From the NCBI GenBank assembly GCA_014898415.1, contig RCTD01000019.1, forward strand, positions 1,178,001 to 1,242,000: DNA of 64,000 nucleotides, read 5' to 3'. The stretch's first letter is position 1. Every line of letters begins with the position of its first letter. Below are positions 1 through 11,772 of the stretch, piece after piece. The translations under genes were made by a program, and so were the position numbers. The stretch comes from Stromatinia cepivora. Its lineage: Eukaryota > Ascomycota > Leotiomycetes > Helotiales > Sclerotiniaceae. The notes beneath the pieces are model-generated. The model saw nothing but the letters and a program-made list of their open reading frames with translations, had not been told where the DNA came from and did not search any database.

Positions 1-259
1 GAAACTTGCGATTCCTTCGAGTTTGCGACTTCAGAGTAAATGCAAGAAAAAGTTCCTTTCGTCGGAGAAACTTTTTTTTTCGAGCCGACCCTCCGTTGAT
101 AAGGAAGCACGATAACCCCGTTTGTTGATCACGTGCACATATCAGCTCGAGGTTTTTGGTCCGGCCAGGCAATTTAACCATTAATGATACTTCTAGAGAA
201 AGGTGCGCCATCATCTACGTTTTACAACATAAACTTGAGAGGCGGATATCTACGACAAT
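1..259. other. 5' flank / promoter of prp3
   Basis: Normal-composition sequence upstream of the prp3 start codon with no coding support. A short open frame starting at 156 overlaps the prp3 start in another frame and looks like a shadow. The window edge cuts off whatever lies further upstream. Confidence 0.5.
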
Positions 260-1777
260 ATGGATCGAGGTAAAGCTTCTCCAATTCTGGCACCTCGACA
301 TGATTCCTCCAGCCGTGTTGGCAAGCCAGAGTCTGCTGCCGAGAAGCTCGCATCATTGAAAGCTAGAGTCGCAGCTGCGGTCGGCGGCAGTAAGGCAAAA
401 GGTGGATTGAATGTCGGTTTACATCCTATGCTTGCGAAAGGAGGTTTGAATGTCGATCTACATCCAGCACTGCAAGACCTTGGACAATACAAACCCTCAA
501 AATCGACTGCACCCAAATTCGCAACCAGCATCGGAAATGCTCGTCCTCAACAAGAAAAAGCGGCCGCGAAGCCTAGGAAACAACTCGATATTTCGGGGCC
601 CTCGACGGAAGAGATTCGCAATAATCCATATTTTGACATGAGCCTAGGTGGGCAAACGGCGACTCCGAAAAATAGACACTCAAGACAGCTAGTTTTTAAT
701 CAGAAGGGCAAATATATACAGCAAGCGAATGCACTTCGAAGACAGGCCGCCCTAGAGGTTATGAAAAAGCGTATCGCCGAGTCTTCACGCAAAATTGGTA
801 TTGACGAGGATATTGATACCGAGAAGAAATTCCTTGTGGAAGCACCACCAGAAATCGAATGGTGGGATGAGGGCTTGGTGGATGGCAAGAATTATGATGA
901 TATTTCGAATCCAAAGACACTCAAAATCGGCACCCCAGACTCCATTATTACAGAATATGTTCAACACCCGGTTCTCCTTGAGCCACCCCAAGAAAAGAAT
1001 GCGCCTGCGCCTAAACCTATGTTCTTGACCGCGAAAGAGCAAGCTAAATTACGGAGGCAGCGTCGAATGGCCGAATTGAAGGAACAACAAGCAAAGATCA
1101 GACTAGGATTGGAACCCGCACCACCTCCAAAGGTCAAGAAGGGAAATCTTATGCGTGTATTAGGAGAAGAAGCTGTCAAGGATCCAACCGCAGTCGAAGC
1201 TCGTGTCAACCGAGAAATTGCAGATCGTCACCAGAAGCATGTCGAGACGAACCAGGAACGAAAGTTAACAAAAGAACAGAGACACGAGAAATTAGCTGCA
1301 AACCAGGAGAAAGACGCCGCAAAGGGTATTCATGCTTTGGTGTTTAAGATTGACAACCTTGCAAATGGCAGTCACAGATTTAAAATCGCTAAAAATGCAG
1401 AACAGCATGCTCTCACAGGCATCTGTATTTTGCATCCGAGATTTAACTTGGTGATTGTCGAAGGTGGCGAGCACAGTATCCGGCAATACAAAAAACTCAT
1501 GATGCAACGAATAGACTGGACTGAAAACTCGCCTACGCGAATTAAGGAGGGTACAAAAGCAGGCGCATTACAAGATTGGTTAAAGGCAGAGGATGAGAAA
1601 GGAGAGCTAAAGGATATGACTTTGAACAGATGCCAACTGGTATGGGAAGGAGAGCAGAAGTCTAGGGCTTTCAGGAAGTGGCAAAGTAAAGTGTGTGAGA
1701 CAGATAGCGCAGCTCGAGATGCTTTGACAAGATCAAAGATGGACAGCTTTTGGACCGTGGCGAAGAGCATGAATTAG
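260..1777 (+). CDS. prp3: U4/U6 small nuclear ribonucleoprotein Prp3
   Basis: Uninterrupted frame of 505 residues. It encodes the Prp3 component of the U4/U6 and U4/U6.U5 tri-snRNP, which binds U4/U6 snRNA and is needed for spliceosome activation in the nucleus. The middle holds the PRP3 family region, including the hallmark PPEIEWWDEGLV at about residues 195-206, followed by a long basic, charged helical stretch (about 255-350) rich in K, R, E and Q. The C-terminal third (about 365-500) has the character of the Prp3 C-terminal domain (DUF1115). The N-terminus is low complexity and carries a near-duplicate motif, KGGLNVGLHP then KGGLNVDLHP, at about residues 47-70. Length fits fungal Prp3 (yeast protein 469 aa). 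ATG 260 is the first in-frame start and no intron is needed. The gene converges on rad3, with 174 bp between stop codons. Family assignment is by recognised motifs, not a search. Confidence 0.93.
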   Translation: MDRGKASPILAPRHDSSSRVGKPESAAEKLASLKARVAAAVGGSKAKGGLNVGLHPMLAKGGLNVDLHPALQDLGQYKPSKSTAPKFATSIGNARPQQEKAAAKPRKQLDISGPSTEEIRNNPYFDMSLGGQTATPKNRHSRQLVFNQKGKYIQQANALRRQAALEVMKKRIAESSRKIGIDEDIDTEKKFLVEAPPEIEWWDEGLVDGKNYDDISNPKTLKIGTPDSIITEYVQHPVLLEPPQEKNAPAPKPMFLTAKEQAKLRRQRRMAELKEQQAKIRLGLEPAPPPKVKKGNLMRVLGEEAVKDPTAVEARVNREIADRHQKHVETNQERKLTKEQRHEKLAANQEKDAAKGIHALVFKIDNLANGSHRFKIAKNAEQHALTGICILHPRFNLVIVEGGEHSIRQYKKLMMQRIDWTENSPTRIKEGTKAGALQDWLKAEDEKGELKDMTLNRCQLVWEGEQKSRAFRKWQSKVCETDSAARDALTRSKMDSFWTVAKSMN

Positions 1778-1951
1778 AACAAAATCGCACGCGATGGCGG
1801 TGGTTATATTTTATATTGTTAGGACCCTGCCCCAAAATTAGATACCAGATGAACCAATTTATTTTGCTTTTTCAAACCGCTGCTATATTACAATTCGGTA
1901 ATGATTATCCTTCCCTAGACGTCAATAAGTAACCAACCATCAAAATCCTAT

Positions 1952-4836
1952 TTATGCATCTAACTCCATCATTGCCTCCATTTCATCATCATCCATGCCA
2001 TATTCATCCTCTCTGACCGTCTGTTCATTGCCTTGTTTGATGCCATCCATCGGGTCATCCTGTCCGCCACCTCCCAAAGCTTTAAGCGTTTCCTCATACT
2101 GCTTCTCCTTAAACCTCTCTAAATCCTGCAAGCTCCATGTACTAATGCCCTCTTGATCCTTAGCCTTGAACGGCTGCGCCATGTTCCGTAAGAACTTCTT
2201 CGCGGCCCCTACCGCCATATCCGTACTCAGATTGACCTCGCTATCAAGGATCGCCTGGTTGATCCATTTTGGCAATTGTGTTCGTTTCTTCAAGAAACGA
2301 CGATCGGCCAACACCATGATCCCGTAATCGTCTTTTCCTCTAAGTACACGACCCAAACATTGAGCTGCATGTCTCATGGCATCGAACGATAGGAAATCAT
2401 TCTCTCTAATCCGGTATGTTTCACGAAGAAACTCTAGCCGCGCTTTCAGGATACGAGATTCGGTGTATTGAAATGGTACTCCGATACATATCACAGTGCG
2501 TCCGTACTGATGATCGAAATCGATACCCTCACTGACCTTTCCACGAGCGACGCAAAGGAGAATAGCTCCCCTTCCATTACAGCATGCCGTACGATAAGTT
2601 TCTAATGCCAGAGAGGTTTCTTGTGCATCAGGTGTCTCGACGAGAATAAGCTTGTATTTCCAGACCTCGTCTAAAATACCCATTCCTTGCCACATACTAA
2701 TGATCGACTCCATATACAGGTAAGATGGAAAGAAGACGACCATACCGTCTGGAGTTAGCTTAGACATTTCCGTTAGTAAATTGCCGTAATTACGGACAAC
2801 AGCAGGCTCGTTTCGAACTTGGAACCCAGAAGAAATCGCAACCTGATCAGATCCTCTCGTGACAATCATGGGCAAGAAAGAACGACGAGCCAGGGTCATG
2901 GGATAAGACTCTTGAACAACACATTCGAAGTCCAGCATTTTAGGATACATTTCTAGTGGAGAAATAGTACCTGATGTAATGATCACAGAGCTGAAACGTT
3001 CGAAGACAGGCTTTATTGCTATTGCAGCATCGAGACACGTGAAGTGAAGAACAGGATTTGGGACTTCGGCGGTATCAGATTCATAAGGCTCAAGTATGAG
3101 AAGAAATCCCTTTTCGTATGTCGCTACCAGAGTGGCAAATGTTGCTACCTCCTGAAGTGGCTGGTAGTCCTCAATGTTGGTGAGTTCTAAAGTCCGCACA
3201 AGTGATGTAAGACGTTCTGCACAAAACCTCAGAGGCTTCTTTTCGATAAATGTGTACTCCCTCAGATGAGCCAGGAAGGATGCAGGCGTCTCAGAGATGA
3301 CTTGTCGGACTTTCATTCTTGTCTTCTTAGGTTAGCTAGTGGCTCTTCCTCATGGCTGAACTTTACACACCTTGAGGTATTCAATAAATCGTTTTAGGAA
3401 AGTGACAAAATGCTCAGCTCTTCTAATGTTCCCAGGAACGGCTTCCTTGAGGAGATCATCTGGCAAAGCTAGAAAGATGTGAGCAACTAGGTATTTTTGG
3501 GGTGAGATATATTGCAAACGAACCAGGGTTTGACATAAAAGCATCCTCCGCTCGAGCTTCATCAGCACCACGTAGTCCCTCTACCAACTTGGCATACTCA
3601 TCTTTGAGCTTTTCGGAATCGCTGTCCCTCAAATCCGAAATCTTGTTTTCGAGGTTAACTGCTCCACGAGTGGCCTTGCGAAGCGAATCATCCGTGATAT
3701 CGGTACTTAAGGATTCAATGCATACGTTATCAATATTGTGCGCTTCATCGAAAACAACAATGCAATCTTTGGACAGCTCTTTAGAAACTCTGTCGGCAAT
3801 CTTAGGGTCGAGTAAATAATGGTACGAGTAAATGATCACATTGCAGAAGGACATCTAATTACATTAGTTGCTGAAGTTGCAAGGACATCGCCACTTACCA
3901 TTCGCCTGGAGGTAAAATATGGGCACTGCTTATGTTCTTCACCATATTTCATGATGCCATCTAAAGTCCATACTCCATTTGGTATTAGATTATGCGGTTC
4001 GAGGAGGTCCAAATTCTATGCTCGTCAATACGATGCTGACCAATGCGGCCACGAAGATACCTACCTCATGGTAAATGCACACAGGTACATCTTCACCCCT
4101 CTCCTTCTTCTCTTTCACAAAACCAGCAGTCAAGCTTCGACAGCGAGCATCCACCACGGCACCACTCTTCTCCCGCTTCACAGAAGGATGAAGGCATAGA
4201 TTTTTACGACTGGTCAACCCCAATCCACGGAAATCCTCCTGGTGCCCAAGTTGTTCCGCCCTGTATTTCATCAGAGCTTTTAATTCCGCCAAGGCTTTTT
4301 CAATCTCGGACATAGTACCTAGACTCCTGTTAGCATGATGACTTTGTTCATCTTCAGATTGGGGTTTTGTCACGTGAGCAGTAAATGAGTTTGCGGTGCT
4401 CTGGGTAGTATTGTTGGTATGCAACGATCAATGACAATAGTGAGATAGTCTTGCCGGTGCCTGAAGGCATCTCCAAGACACAATGACCGCCCGCATCAAG
4501 GGTTCCTGGAAAATATAATTAGCAACGAAGGATCTGACGGTGAGCAGGTAAGAGGCAAATACTTTTGAGATCAGACATATAGCTGAGCTCACACCATATG
4601 TTAGCATGAAAAGTTATTTGTGTAAGCTACGGTCCAGTGAAGTGAGGTAACATACGCATATTGTTCTACAAAATGAATTAGAATTTGGATTCAGTGTCTA
4701 AATCATCATGAATACCTACCTGGATATATTCTAGGATATGGAAAGAGCACTGGCAAATCACTAGTTCCTCCATCAGTTCAAGTAATTATTTCTTTGCTAT
4801 GAGATTAATGGACACATACTCAATATTGAACTTCAT
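1952..4836 (-). CDS. rad3: TFIIH 5'-3' DNA helicase Rad3/XPD
   Basis: I resolve ten exons: 4820-4836, 4720-4760, 4656-4665, 4563-4582, 4374-4505, 4065-4318, 3899-4015, 3524-3854, 3371-3468 and 1952-3322. They join in frame to 796 residues; yeast Rad3 has 778. The product is the XPD/Rad3 superfamily 2 helicase of TFIIH, which opens DNA in nucleotide excision repair and supports RNA polymerase II initiation. Visible motifs: Walker A MPSGTGKT with Lys48, matching yeast Rad3 K48; the four iron-sulphur cysteines in LCLHP, ARCRS, VCIYHE and QCPYF; DEAH at 233-236; and motif [11 protein letters not shown] near the C-terminus. The start [19 protein letters not shown] matches the family. The first four exons are only 17, 41, 10 and 20 nt, so automated callers may miss them. 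All introns are GT-AG and most lie in the 5' half. Identity is very secure; the micro-exon joins rest on frame and homology. Confidence 0.95.
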
Positions 4837-5440
4837 CTTGAAGAGGCAGCACTGTTGGTGCTGTTGATGTTGCTGATCAAAAATGGTTGTATATTTGAGG
4901 TTGAAGTAAAATTGTCGTAGGAGTCAAAAGCGGCACGGCATCCGTGCTGCAGCTTCAGGTTAGTTGGAGAAGCAGTACGTACCAACTCGACGCGATGTTT
5001 CCATCCGTATTTCCTGGGCTTTGTTTTGCTCTTTAGATATTGAACTACTAGGTAGTATTGCAATTTGAAAGAATTAAGTTACAAAACATCCATTCTTTCA
5101 TCTCAAACAATAGTGACAGCGCCCTCCCCCCCCACATCTGATTCGACTCACCTGATACAATCAATCAATGAACTGGCTCCAAGCTTACAGGATAAATTCT
5201 TCAACAGCGTCTGAGTGAATTAATTATTCAGCAAGATATTTCAACTACTTTCTTTTCTTATCTTAAGAGCCTGAATATGACCTTGGCTTTAATTTGTAAT
5301 TGAATTCCAAATTCTAGGTGATATTCTATCTAGTTTCTCAGTCACTCACATCACACGCAATTCATAGTCCTCTCCATCACACTCTTTCAGCTTCTGATAC
5401 ACAAATTTCCAAAAGCCTTGCCGATAACATGGACCTTACC
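4837..5440. other. rad3 upstream region, no gene seen
   Basis: Normal-composition intergenic DNA upstream of rad3. An open frame at 4833-5063 (-) overlaps the true rad3 start and its composition does not look coding, so it is taken as 5' leader or shadow. A C-rich run occurs at about 5125-5134. Confidence 0.4.
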
Positions 5441-5650
5441 TCATGGCTGACACTCAGTAGAAATGGCTATATCTAGGAAACCAAGTTTTGCAGCTTGCTC
5501 CTCCTGAGATAGTGCTTTCCAGCGCCACTCTTCAAAGCGAGGGAATTGTGATTCACGATCGTCGACTTTGAGGAGGAGGAAAAGCATAGATCGAACATTT
5601 GTTGTCGGTATCAAATGTAATTTTGGCTGTATTGTTGTATCTAGATGCAC
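5441..5650 (-). CDS. Possible exon of an unrecognised gene
   Basis: Open frame of 69 residues whose C-terminal half, RFEEWRWKALSQEEQAAKLG, has coding-like composition (charged, amphipathic). I recognise no family. The start is uncertain: an acceptor-like CTAG at about 5640 suggests the real coding part could be spliced from upstream. It may be the last exon of the ill-defined locus to its right or a separate small gene. Evidence is weak. Confidence 0.25.
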   Translation of the reverse strand: MHLDTTIQPKLHLIPTTNVRSMLFLLLKVDDRESQFPRFEEWRWKALSQEEQAAKLGFLDIAISTECQP

Positions 5651-5798
5651 ATTCTATTTCAGTTAATCTTATCACGCCGATTCCATCCCATTCTTTCAAA
5701 AATCCAGCAGGATAGAAGTAAATCACAAAGTTGTTTTATATGCATGCCATGCATCAATAAAGAGGAGATGGTTCTGTAAAACCCTCAAAATACCTCTT

Positions 5799-7307
5799 TA
5801 CATAAGTGGCTTAGCTATGCGTTTCTCCAGGGGTGGAGGGGATGCCTGGGTAGACTTAGTAGTCGAATGAATGGCGGATTTGAGCGTGGGAAGAGGTCCT
5901 CGCTATCGATGATAAAATGAAACAGGTTTCCTGATTATCTATGCGAGTGTCCTTTAGCATGATGTAGTAGTAAGATTGAGCCTACTTCATGTAAAAGATT
6001 TCCTGCCAACTGTCCGGCCTTCTTGGGAAGTTGCGAGATGGCTTTAGATGAAGCTTCAGACAAATGTTCATTGATCTCTTCATCAGAGCGTATGGTGAAA
6101 ATGAGGGCGCTGCTTTTGAAATTAGCAGGTAAGGTAGAAATGTCGTCAACAGAACCAGGCAGAGAATGAGGTCAGCAAGACTGTGCATTTGCTCGACCTC
6201 CCTTGGGATGGCGGAACGTGTGCTTATTTGAATTTATATTCCACGCTTTGAAGTATCTTCAATGTGTGGATACATATCGGACATTGAAATATATAATGGA
6301 GGATCAAGGCATCAGAAGCATCCAAAAGTCATCACATAACATTCAAACACTAAGATTAGTTCAGATTTGACTTTGAATCTGGCATCTGCAATGGCTTCAA
6401 ACCAAACATTACTGCCTATCGGCTCCATAAATGCCATAGTTCTTTTCAGTGTCGAATTTATGCTCATATAACAGAAGTGCCACTCAGATGACAACTTGGA
6501 AAGATAACCTGAAATGTCCCGGGTGATTGGGTATAAACAACACTGTCATGGTATGCTGACCAAATAGATTAGCTCTTGAGCATTGAGAAAAGTAAATGTT
6601 TTTATATGCATTAGATTCCGAATGTCCTCGTGATTCTTTCCCAGTCAGAATTGAAATCCTTCCGGAAAAGAGAGATTGATAATTTTTCAACGCTCGGAAG
6701 ACAAAACATCGATATATGGTTTTTATCTTTGGTATTTGATACGTGAAAAGCTCGTCTCTATCAAAGAAATAGAAGATGAAGAATGATATTCAGCTTCTCT
6801 AATAAAGGTCAAACGCATTCTGCGTTTTTCCCAAATAGTGAATGTCTTGTTAGGAAGGTAAGTGAAGTATGAAATGGGGAAGAGAGTCAATGCTCTAAGG
6901 AGATAGCATAAGGAGAAATAGAAGTATTGCATGCTTCTCTTCAACAAAAACATTCCAAATGGTATCTTCTGGAGCAAGCAATGCATCGATTGCTGTTCCG
7001 ATTGTTCAGAAAAGCCATGAGAAATCCAATAGTCTAATATAGAAGTGAAGAATAGAATTAAGTACTTCTGAAGAAGAAACTGGTCTTTTGCAAAGAGAAT
7101 AGTGTCCTCAATCAGTGTTCCTTTTGCATCAAGGGTGATAAACCATCGGATGATGGCTTCAGGCTTGCTAATATCGAGGACATAGGTCTGGTCGATAGTC
7201 AATATTGGAGCTGTGGCGGTGAAGTCAAAGACAATGCAGATCGTATGAGGAGTGGTGAGGTGGAGAATGAGAAAACTGGGGGTTGGTTGGGTAGCCATTG
7301 TATTCAT
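5799..7307 (-). CDS. Ill-defined hypothetical gene or gene relic
   Basis: Several minus-strand stretches look coding but I could not join them into one model. At 6723-7307 an open frame of 194 residues begins MATQPTPSF (ATG 7298; another ATG at 7307) and holds DISKPEAIIRWFITLDAKGT, with a hydrophobic middle. At about 6312-6470 a frame holds the stretch SNVWFEAIADARFKVKSELI. At about 5990-6160 another holds SSALIFTIRSDEEINEHLSE and then SKAISQLPKKAGQLAGNLLH. At 5799-5880 a proline-rich tail ends in RIAKPLM and a stop. Frame changes and stops between them could be introns or decay. No family is recognised. A separate open frame at 7434-7706 (-) could be an upstream exon. Treat the outer limits as the approximate locus, not a finished CDS. 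Confidence 0.25.
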
Positions 7308-7433
7308 TGTGCGTGAGAAAATAGTACTGCGGTGTGGCCAGTACGTGATGATCTAAGGTGTGTTTGGCATGAAAGTGTGCGAGAAAAGAGTAAGAAAATG
7401 CAAAGATTGAGAAGGAGGTGAAGGGGAAAAATC

Positions 7434-7706
7434 TCAAAGCGGGAGAGAGTACGGAAGTGTAGAAGTGGGAGTTAACAAATGGTCGATAGATAATAACGTG
7501 TGAAGTTGAGAGCCATGTGTTTCAAGGCTTAGCTCCCAGTCACTACCTATATCTAAGTGGAGCCTATCCCCTCCCTGTGGAACAGTTGCGTTAGGCATCA
7601 AACCCGCCTTCGTGAGAAGATCATAGGAGACCAAATTATGAGCTACATCACAGTATTCACAGGCATTGGCAAAATAGACATGTTTGAAAGATTGATAACT
7701 AATCAT
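7434..7706 (-). CDS. Possible upstream exon, unrecognised
   Basis: Ninety-residue open frame. Its first 60 residues have plausible coding composition, including YDLLTKAGLMPNATVPQGGD, while the last part turns serine/threonine/leucine-rich and looks like read-through of an intron. It lies just upstream of the ill-defined locus on the same strand, and near the H3 3' end on its other side. I cannot assign a function, and it could be non-coding. Confidence 0.2.
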   Translation of the reverse strand: MISYQSFKHVYFANACEYCDVAHNLVSYDLLTKAGLMPNATVPQGGDRLHLDIGSDWELSLETHGSQLHTLLSIDHLLTPTSTLPYSLPL

Positions 7707-7935
7707 AATTGTTATCTGTTGTCATTAGCTCAGCGCACCATCGCTGGCTGAATAATGTACAGCCTGTAAGAATCGCAGGTCCCCCATAAAATGAAATTGA
7801 ACTCCATGCCGTAAAACCCTTGTAAGATACCCCCAAAGCATTATCATCCACCCGATCCATCGCCATTGTCAATCGACCTAAAGCCGAAGCGCTTTCAAGC
7901 TAAAGACATCGAGAAGTCAAAAAATAAACCCAAAT

Positions 7936-8587
<652 letters not shown>

Positions 8588-9661
8588 TGCTGATACTTTT
8601 TATTGATGATTTAATGGAGATGGAATGTGGTTGTTGTGGATTGATGAAGTTAATTGAAGTGGATATGGAAGTAGTGATTGTATGATGTAGAAGGAAAGAG
8701 ATTGAAATGGGCGAAGGCGATTATTTGTATCCGAAAGTACGCTAGCGAGTGATTGATTTGGCTGTGCTTTGGAAAAAAACGCGCTAGTGTAATCTATGGG
8801 AAAGAAGAAGTTTTGAGTTGTTCAAATCACTCGAAAAAAAGAACTTTTGTTTTTAAAGGTAACCGACCAATGAGAATTCATTTTACATTTTTAGAGTGCC
8901 ACAAAGTGGATATTTTCTCAAACAAGGATTAACAATCACATCATGCAACTACCCAGCCAAGCCCAACCCGATTTGAATAGAAACTCTAGAAAATACCGGG
9001 GAAGTAAAGAATAAGGAATATGGCATTAGAATTTGAATTTGTATTTAGAATTTAGATATTATAGTAAAAGGCAAATGGTTTGATATTACTACAGTTCTAC
9101 AGGCACAATCTTTCATTGATGAAGAATAATAATGACAACCTCTTGATGAATGAATTTCAAAAACAAGGTAGATACTTTGTTTGTGTCACAGCTACAAGTT
9201 TCTACCTACTAATAAGTACTATTATTCTACCTTATAATCCAAAGCTGGCTGCTGAAAGGAATTTGTGAAATAACACCGTATCTACCCATAATACCTGGCG
9301 AATACTCTACTTAGGTATCCTCCTTCTGTTCTGCAGCCTTATTTCTTCGCCCTTGCCGAAATATTACATTAATCGGTCGTTCCTACTTTTCCTCATTAAC
9401 CAATCATAATTCGAGTTTGTGCTTACCAATCTGGATGGGCTAATGTTGATTTTAATCCGATTAGTATTAGCGTCTTTTAATTTTAGCGTGGTGATGCGGA
9501 AGGGCCCTTAGTGCATCTTTTGATAAGAGCTACAGAACTTCTTCCCAAATATTAACTCTAATTATCAAAGATATTCTATTCTCTACAACACCATTACAAG
9601 TCTTCCAAAGAAATACCGATAACCCCAAACACACAATCTTTTTTAATAATCCACATTCATC
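8588..9661. promoter_or_regulatory. Divergent histone H3/H4 promoter region
   Basis: 1,074 bp between the H3 and H4 start codons, with no credible coding frame. It should hold both core promoters and drive S-phase co-expression; divergent H3/H4 pairs are the usual ascomycete arrangement. Two CCAAT boxes are visible, at 8867-8871 (accgaccaatgag) and 9400-9404 (ttaaccaatcataa). The Hap/NF-Y-type CCAAT-binding complex is a plausible regulator (inference). The H4-proximal leader at about 9540-9660 is pyrimidine- and A-rich, typical of fungal 5' UTRs. Confidence 0.7.
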
Positions 9662-10136
<475 letters not shown>

Positions 10137-11160
10137 ATGCTTGCATGTTTACGGTTCTTTTCTACGTCTATTATGAATTTTCTCCCTCGACTTGTTGTGT
10201 CGAAAGATGGGTGTGTTACGGGAATGGGTCTTTGCTTTCAGGTGTTTATTGTATCATAAGGATATTGGGGTATTCCGGCATGGTTGGTCCATGAGATAAT
10301 CAAAACCATCAACACAAACAGTTCTTCATCTTCATGATCTCCGTTTCTACTATAATAGTCTTCTTTTGTCTTGAACACGTCTTTTCAATGTTGTCGCTGG
10401 GTACCCAATTTGGCTAACGCGATATCCTTGGTGATGCCACTTTTCTTCCTTTCTCGTGTCACCGCCTTCTCCATTTTATGCCTAGGACTAGGATTTACTA
10501 TTCCAGACTTTATATGACAGCTGATGTTCTTGATGAAGCTAATTATGCCCAGTATACACGTCTGAGGGTTTTCCGGTGCTATGTGTAATCTCCTTGATGT
10601 TCTCAGACTGCCACTGAATCATTCCTCTAATGGAGTTTATGTATGTCATCTAGATTATTTGCACAATAATGTGTCATCACGGTATTTTGATTTTAGACAT
10701 CAACACCACATGCTTGCCACGTTATGTAGTCATCTTCCATCCTTCTTCAAATTTTACATGTGTGCCATCATTCTGATTCCATTTTTACCGCCGACATGAT
10801 GTCGATCTCAATGTACATTGCCTGGCGATAAATGTGACTTTTATCCGTGGCCATGACCACTCAGACTGATGCTTCAGTAATAAGGTATATCTGTCTACCT
10901 CGTGGCAATACTTGACCTTCTAGTCCAGCCGTGTGTGCCCGTTCGTTCATACTTGAGTTGCTATCCTTCCCAAATACGCACACATCGTGGGTTTCATATT
11001 CGTGATGGTGCTGGAGTCCATCTTAGGTAAGGGAGCTTCATACTTTCTTCTGCTCTTGGCGGGCACATATACAATGTTTCTTGATACGAACTGTATTATT
11101 ACGGCACAGGAAGGGGCCTTAAGTAATACAATGATATTCTACAAAGGAGAAAAGAAGATG
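10137..11160. other. H4 3' region up to the isochore border
   Basis: Normal-composition DNA with no recognisable gene. Small open frames at 10581-10799 and 10987-11184 (+) show no family features and are treated as chance. Base composition falls abruptly to A/T-dominated at about 11,160. Confidence 0.5.
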
Positions 11161-11251
11161 CTAAAAAGAGTATCAATTATATAAAAAATAAATATCTAAA
11201 GTATCTATATAAATTAATTGGAAATAAATAATGAATTTATAATAATATTTC

Positions 11252-11355
11252 TGTCACGGGTTCAGAACTCTACCACTGGACAACGAAACTCCTAAAAGGG
11301 TAGAAGTAGTTTGATCGGTATCAAACTACTTTTATAGAGTTATAAACCCGTGACA
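11252..11355. mobile_element. 104-bp solo LTR-like element
   Basis: Starts TGTCACGGGTT and ends in its inverted form, AACCCGTGACA. It is flanked by a perfect 5-bp direct repeat atttc (11247-11251 and 11356-11360). TG...CA ends with a 5-bp target duplication indicate insertion by an LTR-retrotransposon integrase. A second inverted repeat, gtagtttga...tcaaactac, sits inside (about 11307-11330), so the whole unit can fold into a hairpin. It has more G and C than its surroundings, so is less RIP-damaged or younger. Alternative: a small inverted-repeat (MITE-like) element. Confidence 0.75.
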
Positions 11356-11490
11356 ATTTCTTTCTTCGAAATCAGATTTGTTTTTAAATAATTAATGAAA
11401 TTATAATAAGATTTGTTAATAAAGTTTCAAAGGGTTTAAATTTATATATCCAATAGATCAAAATTATTATTTAGATTTTAAAATTGTTTT

Positions 11491-11772
11491 TGTAACGCAC
11501 AAGAGCCGTAGTAGAGCTAAATAAACAGGGTCAATTATGTTCCTTAGAATCTACAACTAAAGAATTATGGCTCGTAAAGAACGATTAGATATATATATAT
11601 AAATACTTATTCGTAGGTTGTGAGACTGTATGCATATATTATTAGAATTATTATTTTACTATATTAAATTGTATGATTTGTAATGCATATATACAGATGA
11701 TTAATTTATAAATTGATATGAGAGATAAGGAGTATCATGTGATTAATCTCCTATAGTTTACGATTTGTGATA
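11491..11772 (-). repeat. Gypsy element 3' LTR
   Basis: 282-bp LTR. Plus-strand start is tgtaacgcacaagagccg and its end is cgatttgtgata, a RIP-altered gtgaca. Differences from the other LTR are nearly all C/T and G/A. The two LTRs were identical at insertion, so they record the damage since then. Confidence 0.93.

Noticed and set aside
785..1770. Frames antisense to or overlapping prp3
   Set aside because: No family features; prp3 is complete in its own frame.
3502..4315. Plus-strand open frames of up to 126 residues opposite rad3
   Set aside because: Antisense shadows of the rad3 exons; the minus-strand exons carry the conserved helicase motifs.
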